Source: Coprinus comatus (taxonomy: Eukaryota; Basidiomycota; Agaricomycetes; Agaricales; Agaricaceae). From it: a DNA stretch of 64,000 nucleotides. Of this stretch, positions 21,918 through 32,730 are shown piece by piece. The translations under genes and the position numbers were made by a program. The DNA lies in NCBI GenBank assembly GCA_034638255.1, contig JAWPGT010000006.1:992001-1056000 (forward strand), written 5' to 3'. Position 1 is the stretch's first letter; the number at the start of each line of letters is the position of its first letter. The notes below the pieces were generated by a model. The model did not search any database. It saw nothing but the letters and a program-made list of their open reading frames with translations, and was not told the origin of the DNA.

Positions 21918-24880
21918 TTACTTCAAAAGATTTAGTATTCTACTTCTGTTCCATAATGATAGAAAAACTGCAGTATATATAATTGCTCTTTCTTGCCCCA
22001 TATATCTAATCAATTTTCTAATTCTTGTAAGTCCTCCATTTCCACATTCTGCTGCACTAGAGTTGATTTTTCCTAATGATGGTTGGCTAGAAGAATATGT
22101 TTTAAGAAAATAGGCTGCACTACAAGATTTATGACCTGCAGAATGAAAATTATCAATGAGAAATAGGGTATCCATAAAAAAGTCTGGCTCTCTTGAATGA
22201 CAATAAGGTCCAAGCTGGCAAGCAAAATCATAAATAACATATTTAGAAGCTTTTGGCCATCTTGTAACCATTGCTGAAAATACATCATTTCTTCCTTCAC
22301 TTGAAGAAATGCAATGATATCCATAGCAAATAGAATGAGTGTACCATGCACACATAATTCCTCCAGTTAAGCCAGATTCTCCATAAGTGCTGTAATATTT
22401 ATTACATTTTCCACCTCTGTCTTTTGGCTCATTTCCAGCTTCATGTTTAAGACCAGGATATTGAGGTCTATAACAAATTTGGGGTAAACTATATTTACAT
22501 CCACTCTATAGAAATTTAGTAAAAAAAATAAGGTAGTTATAATATAAAAAATACCTTTTGCCATCCACCTTCAGTTTTTTCAATATTATCTATAATCTTG
22601 GGACAAGGATATTTAATTATCTTTTCCATCAATCCTTTACATCTTTTGTTCATCCAAGAACAAACCCCAAGAATAGAGTTATCCCAATATGGTTGTTGTT
22701 TTCTTTCATAGTTTAGAAGCCAAAATAAGGATGGAATACAACACAAATGATCAAAATTTGTTTTTTGGGTAGGATCATTGATAAAGTCTTCCAATAATAA
22801 CAATGCTGGTCAGTTAATAACTTGAAGAGCAGAGTCATTACTTCCTAACTATTCAATATGAGAATAGTATTGGTAACAGTTAATCAAGAATTGATAAAAT
22901 ACCTGGTAAAAAAATGAAACAACTTCTTTTGGACATTGATTATTATGTTTTGATATTGCACTTGTAGTGCAATATTGTTTAAAAAGTAAACCCAAAGATT
23001 GGTTTTCTTTATTAAGCATATCTTGAAGGATAGGGAGAGATTTTCAAGTCTTGTAATTAGTTTTTGAAGATTTTTGGTAATTGTGGTATGAGATTTATCC
23101 TCAGAAGAATCATTATCAGAAAGCAAGTTTTTGGAAGGAGGAGTAAGACATAAAGGTTCTGAAAATGTAGATCTTAATAGTTTTCTACAATCAGAATTTT
23201 CAATAAAAGCCTGGTTACGAATATATAAGCAATTTCGTATAGGAGCATTGGGATGAATAGAGGTTGGAGGATGGAGAGATTGTTGAAGATGTTTTTTGCT
23301 GAAGGCAAGTGTAACTCCATCCCAAATTATAGTCTCTGGAATATCTTTACATTGAGGACATTTCATATCTTCTTCTAATAAAAGAAGAGAAGCATATCCA
23401 AACCAAGCAGAACGAAAAGTCTTTTCATCCACAAAAGATAGAGAGCTTTGATATTTCTGATATCTTGAAGACACTACTTTTACCCAAGAGGTAAAAGGAG
23501 TTTCAGAGGTTGCATAGGAGATAGTATAGTCTTCAAGAAGGTCATGGGAGAATAAGGAGTGGTTGTTGAGATTAAAGATTCCATATTCCCTACAATCTGG
23601 TCCAATTGCTTGATAACGACTTTTAGAACAGCTTGGGCATTTTTGAAGTTGAATTCTTGTAGCGATTGATTTTGTAAGAGTATAGACAATACAATCTAAC
23701 TCATAGGTAGGATGTACTTTCATATATTCTTGTTCACAGGAACATTTGGAGAAATTGTTCAAGGAAAGAAGAGGTAGAAGGTTGGTAACAGGAGGTGCTT
23801 CAGAATATAGGGCAATATTGTCGGTAGGAATCCAGAATGATAAAAGAGGTAATATAGGTTGATATGAAATGGGTTTATTGTCTTTAATCCCCACAATAGG
23901 AATAGAAAGATTATCTAGAGATAAACCTTATTAATAAATCATAAAATGTTTAATAAATGTTTTCACCTCTATTATTAGGATCTTGAGATGCTGAAAATCC
24001 ATTTCCATTGAAATAGAGTATTGATCTTTGTATATGAGTACATTTGGTTCCAGGATCTTTGTTGCAACTCCAAGTTCCAAGACCATTATCAGGACCCTTA
24101 TAAGAAGTAATAGTGCAACCTTTAATAGCATTGGGATCCTTTTTTGATGATACTGAAAAAAGATTAAGAAATCCAAATTCAATCCTTTCTCATAGGAAAA
24201 TAATAACATCAGAGTCAATATCTAAAATATAACTTGAGTTATGATAAAATAACTTTAGAATAGAATTTAACCTTCAGGATCTTCAAACTTATTAGGATAT
24301 TGTAATAAAAATCTTGTGTGAACACAGTTATTGGTTGATATTCCTTGACCACAATAACAAACAGGTATAGGAGGGCTTGAAGAATAATCCATTTGTAAAT
24401 AAAACCATTGATCCTATTATAGGTTTAGAAATAGAATGTATTATTTAAGTATTAATACATACCTTTAGAATAGATGATTTTGCATCCCAACCTGGAACAA
24501 TGTATATATTTGATGTAAGTCGATGGAAAGGAATTGCCTTAGTTAAAACTCCATTGACAAATTCATCATAGGTATCTTGAGGAGTTGGTAGTCCAAATAT
24601 ATCATCTTGTATATATTGATCTGGTACTTCAGGCTCTGAAGATAGATTAAAGATAGGTATACCAGTTATTGTAAGATGATCAAAAGGGTTAGAAAGTTCT
24701 TGAGATGTGGATTTAAAAGAAATAGATTTTCTTCTTCTGTTGAACCCAGGTTTTTGATGACGTGGTTTTTTCTAAGGTGTTGAACTTGGACCAGATAGAG
24801 GATCATCTAGAGTAGTCAAAGAAGAAAATGGTTCTGGACCAGTAATAAAAGAGATGTAAAATCATTAGAGATTTGTCTTT
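21918..24880 (-). pseudogene. KDZ transposase with CxC5/CxC6 clusters, disrupted
   Basis: Read leftward from about 24880. The N-terminal segment contains PGFNRRRKSISF and PFHRLTSNIYIVPGW. A Cys/His segment (CYCGQG, CNKDPGTKCTHIQ) follows. The CxC5-like cluster is CPSCSKSRYQAIGPDC and the CxC6-like cluster CPQCKDIPETIIWDG (about 23370). The transposase core spans 22355-21918 with VIYDFACQLGPYC, FHSAGHKSC and SAAECGNGGL, the Asp, His/Cys and Glu motifs expected of this DDE family. Several GT..AG introns are visible. It is disrupted by TGA at 24190-24192 and 22810-22812, a TAG near 24770 and a 1-base shift near 23040. All three stops can be explained by C-to-T changes. A copy of the 3' part lies at 59464-60165. 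Confidence 0.82.
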
Positions 24881-24969
24881 GTCTTTTGCCTATAGAGGTA
24901 GGAATAGAGAATATAACATAATAGTAGATGGAGTATAAAGATAGTAATACAAATTACATAAGTTCAACC

Positions 24970-25605
24970 ATGCCTTCTTCCAGACAACGTTGTCCAACTC
25001 AAAAGATCCTTGATACTCCTATTGGTATTAAAAAGACCTGTTGTCCTCCTACATGTCATATATGCCCAAATAGACCACTTAAAAAGAACTATGGATGTAG
25101 TGGGAAAAAAAAGGGAAGGATTCTTACTTCACAGGTGAATTTTTACTTTTATAAATGAATAGGTCTAATATTTTAATAGAAAGTATTGGAAAAAGCATTA
25201 GTAGATGGACAAGAAGAGGAAGGAAGTCTGGAATTGAGAGATGATAGTCCAGAGGAGGATAATATCTCTCATCATGATTCTCCTACTCCTCAAACTGGAT
25301 TACAATCCTTATATACATATTCCAGTTCCAAGAACTCTGTTATCTAATAGAGAAATGAGAAACTGGTCTGAAACACCAGGAACTGAAGATTCAAGAGGCT
25401 CAACAGACTATGATGATATTGATAATGATTCAGATATTTCATCTGAGTCTTTCTTGATTAACATTATACAATCCGTACCAAGTTCTAGATCGAATTTAGA
25501 GTAAAGAATATTGGGAAAAAGGTTTTTGCTGCCCAAGATAAGTGTTTGTTAGAGAAATTGGAGGATAAAGAGATTGCAGTTGACAGGGTGAAAATCAAGT
25601 TGTAA
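24970..25605 (+). CDS. small Cys-rich protein of the KDZ element, function unknown
   Basis: Starts head-to-head with the KDZ transposase about 90 bases away. Exon 1 (24970-25134) encodes MPSSRQRCPTQKILDTP and the cluster CCPPTCHICPNRPL. It ends at a GT donor. Exon 2 starts at 25180 (KVLEKALVDGQEEEGSLEL) and is acidic. Its frame closes near 25345, while an acidic frame one base off (NWSETPGTEDSRGSTDYDD) stays open to 25504. A further Lys/Glu-rich stretch ends at 25605, so there is either another intron or a frameshift. I do not recognise the family. The CxxC pattern and position suggest a DNA- or zinc-binding accessory of the transposon. Confidence 0.5.
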
Positions 25606-25649
25606 AAACACCATAGAAAGCCAAAAGTATCTAGTAAAATAATGAGATA

Positions 25650-26734
25650 GGAGATAATAATTAAAAATAATGCTTATGGAGATACAAGTTGACAAACATC
25701 AGCCCTATCTTTTACCAAGAGAAAAGGACCACCACACATAATAAAAAACAAAAGGGCTGTTTCATCTTTCTGAATTATTTTAAGTAAAGATGGAGGGAAA
25801 ATGATTGGAAATAACTAAGAACATTATTAGTATATGAAAAAAGAAAAAGAGTAAAATCTATACCTCAGAAATTGGAATAGCCTCCATGTTGGGAGGAGGA
25901 TCAACCCAAATAAGCCTAGTATCAGGAGTAGAATGTGTATGGAGGAAAAAAATATAATGTTTGAATCCAAATAAATAGTTAGATAATTTTATTTCTGAAT
26001 ATTAAAATAGAAAATTACTTCTTTAGTTTGGTACAAAGCTTTACAATTCTCTTTTTGAGTTTCTTAACTGTAGTATCTGCAGATAGATCAATTTTAATTT
26101 CAATTAACTCCAAATAGCCATAAGGAGATCCTTTAGATCTTGGAAAATAGGACAGGAGATGTCCATAGGCCAAAGTAGAGACACATGATTTTGGGTTGAG
26201 AGATGAAAGTTGAAAAACAACAATGGCAGTATTATTGATATTAATAGTTGAGAACTTGGACCAAAATAAGATATTGGACTGGAGTGGAAAAGTTTGATTG
26301 AGATTTTTGAAAGGCTAAAAAATATTTGATTAGGTTTGGAATATCAATAATTAAAAATATGAACCTTATATGGAGTGTAGTCTCCGTTAGTCTTAATCCA
26401 ACATTGAGGGCAGGTAAACTTCTGCTTTAACTGTTGTCTTTCCAAGTTGGGAAGACAAACATCTCTACAGATTGCACCATCACAAGTATCACAAAAGATA
26501 AGATCTCCACCATTCATACAAAGAGAACAATACTAGATAAACATGTAAGTTAAATGAAAACAATAAAGAAACATATTATACAATATGGTCATTTGTAGAA
26601 GTTGTGGTCTGATGGCTTGAAGTAGTAGTAGGACCATCAACTTCCATAGAATCATCTTCTTCGAGAGAAGAAAGATCACCATCAAAGAGATCAATACTGT
26701 TGAGAGAGAGTTTAGAACATTTTTGAGGAGGCAT
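25650..26734 (-). CDS. PHD-finger protein carried by the KDZ element
   Basis: Exon 1 (26734-26582) encodes MPPQKCSKLSLNSIDLFDGD and an acidic/Thr-rich tail. After a 49-base GT..AG intron, exon 2 (26532-26365) keeps frame. It encodes a PHD-like zinc finger: YCSLCMNGGDLIFCDTC, then CRDVC and CPQCW. Exon 3 (from 26314) is open for about 95 codons with a Lys-rich end. A further in-frame exon near 25935-25863 (LIWVDPPPNMEAIPISE) and one near 25780 (ETALLFFIMCGGPFLLVKD) extend it; the 3' end is not certain. No stop was seen in exons 1-3. PHD fingers read histone tails or DNA context, so a chromatin role is likely. It converges on the Cys-rich gene. Confidence 0.68.
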
Positions 26735-26769
26735 GATGGAGGTACAAGTTAGAGAATGAAAGATATAAT

Positions 26770-27520
26770 CTTGAAGTATTTGAATCAAAGATCAATCAAT
26801 CAATCAATCAGTCAGTAGCTATAAAAGGAATCTTATATTAAATTTAACGAAGAGATGCTTAAAGAAGAAATATGATATTAAAATATATTTCATTATAATA
26901 CAATAGTTACTAGTGCGAAAATATGGCATTTAGGGTTAGGGTTAGGACGACATTTTAGCAAAAAATTATATACATACCAAATACAAGTCAAGAAGAAGAT
27001 TAAAAACACTTTCAATAAGAAGTTTGAGCTAACTTCATATTAAAAGTGAAAATGAAACATATACTACTTGTGGGTGCTCAAGCCACAAGGAATACATGTT
27101 CCAAAAGAAATGTATACTATGAAAAAAAATACTATATACAACTACACTACTTTACCTAAGACCTTGGAATGATGAATCAGTATTAGAAATAAAGAACAAG
27201 TAAAAGAAACATCACCTTAAAGCTTGTAAACCACAAACCACAATTTCGTGAACAACCTGAAATCCCAAATACATCAGTTGTCTAACAAATAAACAGTTGA
27301 ACTTACATTTCTACTCTAAATCTCTCCCACCCAAGAAAACATAGAAAACACTGATTAGAATAGAATAGATTAACAGACTGACACTCACCAAGTTTATCAA
27401 CACCCAACACCTATCCCAACAATCTATAAGACAAGCCAAAAGTTAGATAAGTAGAATTGAAATAGAAGTACTTACAAAAACGGATGTTGAACCATACTGA
27501 AGATGAAGACACAAGAAATC
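26770..27520. other. spacer with short telomere-like array
   Basis: A/T-rich with no sustained coding frame. Contains (CAAT)n near 26793-26812 and TTAGGGTTAGGGTTAGG at 26930-26946, about 2.8 units of the fungal telomere repeat, which may be chance or an old repair insertion. Confidence 0.6.
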
Positions 27521-27528
27521 ATCCCTCC

Positions 27529-27747
27529 TCTCTTGCAAACAAGAGAACCCTTGAAATACGAAGTCTCAAGGCACATTAGAGTGGACAATAGATAGACCCC
27601 CCCAGACCCAGAACAACCACCTACCTCCTCCAAAGAAGGGGTATCTTGGAAGTACAAAACCTCCAAGCACATAAATGGTTATTGAAAAGAGAACACACCA
27701 TCTCTTCCTGCAAACAGGAAGAACCCTGGAAGTACAAAACCTCCAGG
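27529..27747. repeat. three structured repeats, each with two hairpins whose stems covary
   Basis: Unit 1: stem with CAAA loop 27529-27546, second stem CCTTGA/TCAAGG 27549-27571. Unit 2: imperfect stem around CAAA 27624-27641, second stem CTTGGA/TCCAAG 27645-27667. Unit 3: perfect 8-bp stem with CAAA loop 27703-27722, second stem CCTGGA/TCCAGG 27725-27747. In every unit the second hairpin has an 11-base loop (AGTACAAAACC in units 2 and 3) and is followed by CACAT. Stem sequences differ between units but pairing is kept. On the reverse strand each unit can read MCL-E-x-x-YF, so a short peptide repeat is an alternative reading. Confidence 0.75.
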
Positions 27748-28660
27748 CACATTAGGATGGAACAGCATAAGAACAACAATATCAATGCCAGCTCTATGTT
27801 TCCGAAATGAGCGGCAAGTCAACATGTGTCCCTATGTAACGAAGACCTTTCAAAGAAAGGTAACACCAGTACCACACACAATCATGTTCATAGCTGGGGC
27901 CCTCAGCATGAATGAAGATTATGACACAGGGCTGCCTCTGGTGTGACATCGTCAAGGTAGAAGAATAAATGGGAATACTGAAATAAAAATACCAAGAATA
28001 GAAGTAACTTTACATTATAAATAGTACTCACCTTATTATAGCACATGCTATAAATACAAGCTGATCAACACAGACAATGACAATAAGGATACTGGTGATC
28101 ATGGATGACAACGATGGTCACCAAGATGAATGATGACAAGGCCAATAACATACGTTGATTGTAGACAATGACGAGGGAACCGGCTGTTCATAGACAATGA
28201 TGACGATGACGATGAGAGGATCAAAGATGACGACGGAATTGTAAAGCAGCAAGCAAGTGATTAATACATAAGCCAAGTCTCGAGAATGATGAAGCAGATG
28301 TTGAACAAGGGGGATACAGAGATGACAAAGGTGGGGGATGGTGGGGGGAAATAAGAAAGAACATTTTCGTGCTTGGGCTGGTATATATGGCCCCTGATCC
28401 TGAGGACCCTGGGTCTGATGCCATGTCACCAGGTCTTGTCAGACCATGTGAAACTGGGCCGATTACTAGATGGGCATTCACATCATGATTCAGCAGTTGA
28501 GCCATTGACATTCATACATGAGACCATGATGTAAAACATGTATTTTTAAGAGAAAAAAGAATATACAACAAAGAACAATGTACCTCTGTAATAACATATG
28601 TATCTACAACCTGATCCTGCAATAATACAAACCACAAAGGAGGCTTTTTAATGAAATCGA
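27748..28660. other. no gene recognised; GAT/GAC-rich stretch
   Basis: No reliable gene. From about 28070 to 28225 the plus strand is rich in GATGAC/GACAATGA-type words, a decayed simple repeat. Short open frames here look compositional. Confidence 0.5.
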
Positions 28661-29063
28661 CATTGTAAATAGATTAAGAATCAGGATCAGTGATGACATG
28701 TAAACGGGGAGGATCAATAATCATCCTTGACTTGTAAACAGTGGAATCAAGAATTGTTGACAATGTGTAAACATCTATGACATGTAAACAGGGGATTGAG
28801 AATGATTGATGACATGTAAACCACGAGGATCAAGAATCGTCAATGAAGCATAAACAGGGGGGATCGAGAATAGTCCAGGGCATGTAAACCAGGAGGATCA
28901 AGAATCGTCGATAACTTGTAAAGAATCGTCGACGACGTTTAAACAGGGGGGGGGTCGAGGTCGAGAATCATTGACGACTTGTAAATGGGGGATCGAGAAT
29001 CATTGACGATCTGTAAACGGGGATTGAAAATCGTCGGCGGCCTGTAAACCAGGAGGATTGAGA
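28661..29063. repeat. degenerate minisatellite, ~37-bp unit, about 10-11 copies
   Basis: Repeating pattern of (GA)CATGTAAACAGGGGG followed by GATCGAGAATCGTCGACGA-type sequence. Individual units are truncated or diverged. It sits between the structured repeats and the degraded RRM-protein gene. Confidence 0.75.
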
Positions 29064-29479
29064 TGGCCGATGAGTCACTGGCCAGGAGAGCACGACACCG
29101 TCACCCATTGTGTCTGGGTAAGCACTGTCTAGTTCCATGTAAGCAATGGCAAGAGGAGGAAGATAACTTACAGTGTATGACATTGGCTTCCAACCTCATT
29201 TTCCTAAGTCTGAGCAGCCCATTGACACCTTCTTGCTCTCAGTGTCACGGACTTGTTGTACCTGTGGACAACACTGTATAATAAGAAGTAGATCATTCCA
29301 GACCAGTGTAAAATAAAACTAAATAACGTACCGCAATGACAGAAAGCGTTGCTCAAGAAATGGGGAGAAGGACGGATGACCCAAAGGGTCTTCCTCCCAC
29401 ATTTGGCATCTTCTGGTCAAGCATTTCTCTCAACATCCAAGTCCAGGCATAGTCCCTTGGTTTGCTACTTATTTTTCTT

Positions 29480-30240
29480 GATGGTTTGTGATCCCTGTCA
29501 CTCTCAATAGTAGCTTCCTGCCACCTCGCTCTCTCCCGTTCTCGGACTTGTTCAACATCTTTCCGTTCTCATTCTCGTTCTCTTTCTCTCTCCCGTCACT
29601 CCCCTCCTCCTGCCGTCTGTCTGTGCTGCTCATCTGTACTCCGGGGTTCCTTCTTATCCTGGCTGTGTGATCCAGCAGGATCCAAATTCACATCACCTCC
29701 ACTCCTCTTTGGCATCCCTTTGAACGCGTTCTCCTCAGATTGTTCAGCTTCTGTCATGACGCCTGGGATTCCTGAAACTGGTCTGTACTCTCAAGTTCCT
29801 TATCCTGGCTGTGTGATCCAGCAGGATCCAAATTCATGTCCCTTCCCCTCGTCTTTGGCATCCCTTTGAACGTGTTCTGCTCAACCTCAGTGGTCGCAAG
29901 ATTGCCACCAAATTATAATGTGAGTAGCATATACATAAGTTCTTCTTGTGTTGTTTATTTATGACATTTAGGATTACTGTACTGCGGGTGCACATGCCAA
30001 ACTTGGGTCTCATCATCACACAGATCTGAGATGGTGATTATGGTAGAGAGGGTTTTTCAACAGACGCCAACGGTTGAAAGACAGAATCCAACCCTGTCAT
30101 CACAGAACTCGAGATTGTGAGTGCAGCTTGAAGTACATTGACAGAGGGGGGTTGTTCTGCTCCAGAAGATTCAATCTCAGATGAATTGTTGGGTCTAGCT
30201 TTGTTACTGGTGAGTTTTATTATGTATGAATTCAAGGGAT
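29480..30240 (+). pseudogene. decayed 5' region of the RRM-protein gene, with an internal duplication
   Basis: Segments 29651-29737 and 29802-29888 are direct duplicates (YPGCVIQQDPNS then SSLASL-stop in both). The second is preceded by MTPGIPETG, echoed at 30322 (TTPGMPENG). Both copies carry the same TGA after SLASL, so either the stop predates the duplication or both arose at the same CGA. No complete frame remains. Confidence 0.45.
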
Positions 30241-30269
30241 TATGCTTAATTGTAACCAGAAGGAGACAC

Positions 30270-31210
30270 TTCTAAGCCTCCTGCTGCTAGTCCTTTCCAC
30301 TCAGTTTCTGCCACGACTCCTGGGATGCCTGAAAATGGTGAGCAGATTGTTTACTCCCTATTACGTGTCCTCATGCCCATACCTGCTGACAAACACACCC
30401 TTAGACCAACTTACAATACAATCGACCAGGGTGGTAATGACTGGGTCACCAAACCCGATGTCAAGGGATGGGCTTCCACAAACAATCATGTATACGACCA
30501 GCGAAACACGACTGTCAAAGAGGGTATTTCTCAAATGGTGCAAAGTGGGGAGTCTATCACACGAGTTCAGGTACAGGCATCCAATTATGATGGTACGTTT
30601 TAAAAATGGCTATCATGGAAGAGCAAATTAACTCAAATTTATGCACCAGGTACTACAAAGGCATCTCACATCCCAACAGGGGATTATCATGGAGACAACC
30701 ATGACTTATGAGGTCAAACAAAGACAATCAAAGCAGTAATGCCATTACAGGCAGCCCTCTCCAAGACTGTGCAAATGCCCAGTGATCTCAATCCTACCAG
30801 CATTGACTTCAAGCCTCATATGGGGATCGAACTCAAGCCCCCATTGGTGGAATTTAAACTATCGGGCATTGAATTTAAACCACCCCAGATTGAGTTCACT
30901 CCCAATCTACCTTACCCCACCATGACTTGACTTCTTCCTCCAGAATGTGGTCAATCCCAGGACCTTCATACCATACCCAACCATCCTCCAAGCACATCAT
31001 TATTGCAACAGGACAGTAACCAATTTCAATCCAACCATGCAAACATCAACCCCTCCTACATTCCTCAATCTGTTATAAGTCCACCCAAACCACTGGCCTG
31101 TACCACCACCACCAAGGAAGACTTGTTCTCCATCTTCCCCGAACTCATCCCCAATGACAACACCATCATGGACGACACCATCTGACATATATTCCCCAGT
31201 GACATCACCA
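30270..31210 (+). pseudogene. low-complexity N-terminal part of a fungal RRM protein, with stops
   Basis: One frame can be followed from about 30270 (SKPPAASPFHSVSATTPGMP) to 31210. It contains VKEGISQMVQSGESI, MPLQAALSKTVQMPSDLNP, a hydrophobic/Lys repeat (IDFKPHMGIELKPPLVEFK) and SVISPPKPLACTTTTKEDL. It is interrupted by TAA near 30600 and by TGA near 30707, 30928, 31184 and 31223. The TGA codons fall where CGA fits. Spacing and frame suggest this and the RRM at 31684-32133 come from one gene, but ~470 bases of AT-rich, promoter-like sequence intervene. Confidence 0.5.
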
Positions 31211-31683
31211 TGACATTGCTATGACCTAACGCCGAACTAAGTATGAGACTCCACTTATGCTTAGAAGTCTACATTTCCCCAGCTCCAGTATTAGTTATCT
31301 GTTTCATCATTTTACTCCTGTTGACTAATCTTTCATTGTATATGGAGTAAATAGTCCCCAACCCCAATGTCTCACCTACTCCTGTTGACAGTTCTAGCAT
31401 TGTATATGGAGTAGATTATAAAGTGATGATGAGTAGTAAGGATATAATTAGTTAGTAGCTATTATTAGGTACATCCCTAGAATAGTATAAATACTCAATG
31501 TATTAGACAATTAAAGCCTTAAGCTTTAATCTCTTCTGTTGTATCCCTTATACATCTCTGTCTCCATACCTCTCAGTCACTAGGTTGAAAGGCCTTGAGA
31601 TTGCAGCAGAGTGTTTATTGAACGCACATTCCTACATGACTGCACCTAGTGTTTAAGTTCCAGGGTGTTCAGCTTAATGGTTC

Positions 31684-32133
31684 ATGGTCATAACACAATC
31701 AAATAGCACAACTTGTCCTGACAACACTGTCTATCTGGAGAAGCTTCAACCCCATACCGACAGTAGTCAAGCTACATACACATCAACTACTGACTACCAG
31801 GCTTCCAAGGATCATTCCCAACATAACAAAGGATCACAATATCTGGATGACTCACAGAAAACTCCCAATGTGTACATTAATGGATTACCACTGCACTTCC
31901 CTGAGGGTCAGCTCTTTGCTCTAGCTGCCCCATTTGGAGAAGTAAAGAGTGTTCAGACATTCACACACCATGTAAGGGATAGTGAGAGTGGATATGGCTT
32001 TGTTCTGTTAGTCTGAACAATTCTTAAAGTTATATTATGCTAACTGTTTTATAGGTTTGAGACTATCGACACTGCTGAAAGATGTATAGTCACACTTAGG
32101 AAGTACTGCAATCTCCATCTGACTTTTTCCAAG
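31684..32133 (+). pseudogene. RRM domain gene fragment
   Basis: Exon 31684-32006 encodes a Ser/Thr/Gln-rich lead then an RNA-recognition motif. RNP2 is NVYINGLPLHF and RNP1 is SGYGFVLF, completed across a GT..AG intron (32007-32054). Exon 2 (32055-32133, ETIDTAERCIVTLRKY) ends at a GT donor. The splice sites are intact and join in frame. No downstream exon is recognisable, so the protein is truncated after its first RRM. RRMs bind single-stranded RNA. The surrounding KDZ genes suggest this is a captured piece of a host gene. Confidence 0.68.
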
Positions 32134-32730
32134 GTGAGAACCCTGATCCATTTTTCTGTTACTGATCAGTTAAATCATTGTTTGGGCTACACTGTAACAG
32201 AGGAGTTCATTATATGAGCTCATGTAGAAGCATGTTGTTGACACTCTGTTGTATTATTTTTAAGTGTGCTCAAATATATTGATTTCATCAGATCACTTCA
32301 CAAAATCATCTTCATATAGCTGGTGTAGATGGCATACCTGGATTTTACCATCTCATAGAAGGTATTGTCAAAGAATTCTTGGTGACCATCATCTTAGTTA
32401 TATGTTATTATTATTTTGGTGGTAAGCCTTATATTAATTCTTACAAATATATACATATTTAATCCATTTTCTTAGGGGTGTGATGTAGATGCATATTTCT
32501 TGTTTCCAATTGGAGCAAGTAACCTCATGGCTTTTCCCTGCTTTGTTATTGTTATGGTATGTAATAATGCTACACATGTATACCACATGGTGTTTCAGCT
32601 TTTTAATATAAGTTCTTCTTACCCTTTCTTGGCATTCATATAAGAATGGATGGTAAGATCCTACTACTTGATCCCTCCTTTCTACTATTGGACAACACAC
32701 TCTTTTTTTAAGTTATTATTCCTTACTCTA
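32134..32730. other. spacer between the RRM fragment and the TET/JBP gene
   Basis: A/T-rich with no sustained frame. It probably contains the promoter of the TET/JBP gene, but no motif stands out. Confidence 0.5.

Noticed and set aside
26930..26946. Internal telomere array
   Set aside because: Fewer than three TTAGGG units; too short to argue for a healed break or former chromosome end.
27472..27672. Reverse-strand 66-codon frame over the structured repeats
   Set aside because: The third unit is out of frame with the first two, and compensatory stem changes explain the pattern better than coding.
29488..29670. Hydrophobic 60-codon frame (possible membrane protein)
   Set aside because: CT-rich composition; the neighbouring frame shows the decayed RRM-protein gene with a duplicated segment.
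31319..31636. LTR-like segment (TATAAATAC, ..ATTCCTACA end) between the two RRM-gene pieces
   Set aside because: No matching target duplication, no second copy, and the TG start can be placed at several points; it may simply be promoter-like A/T-rich sequence.
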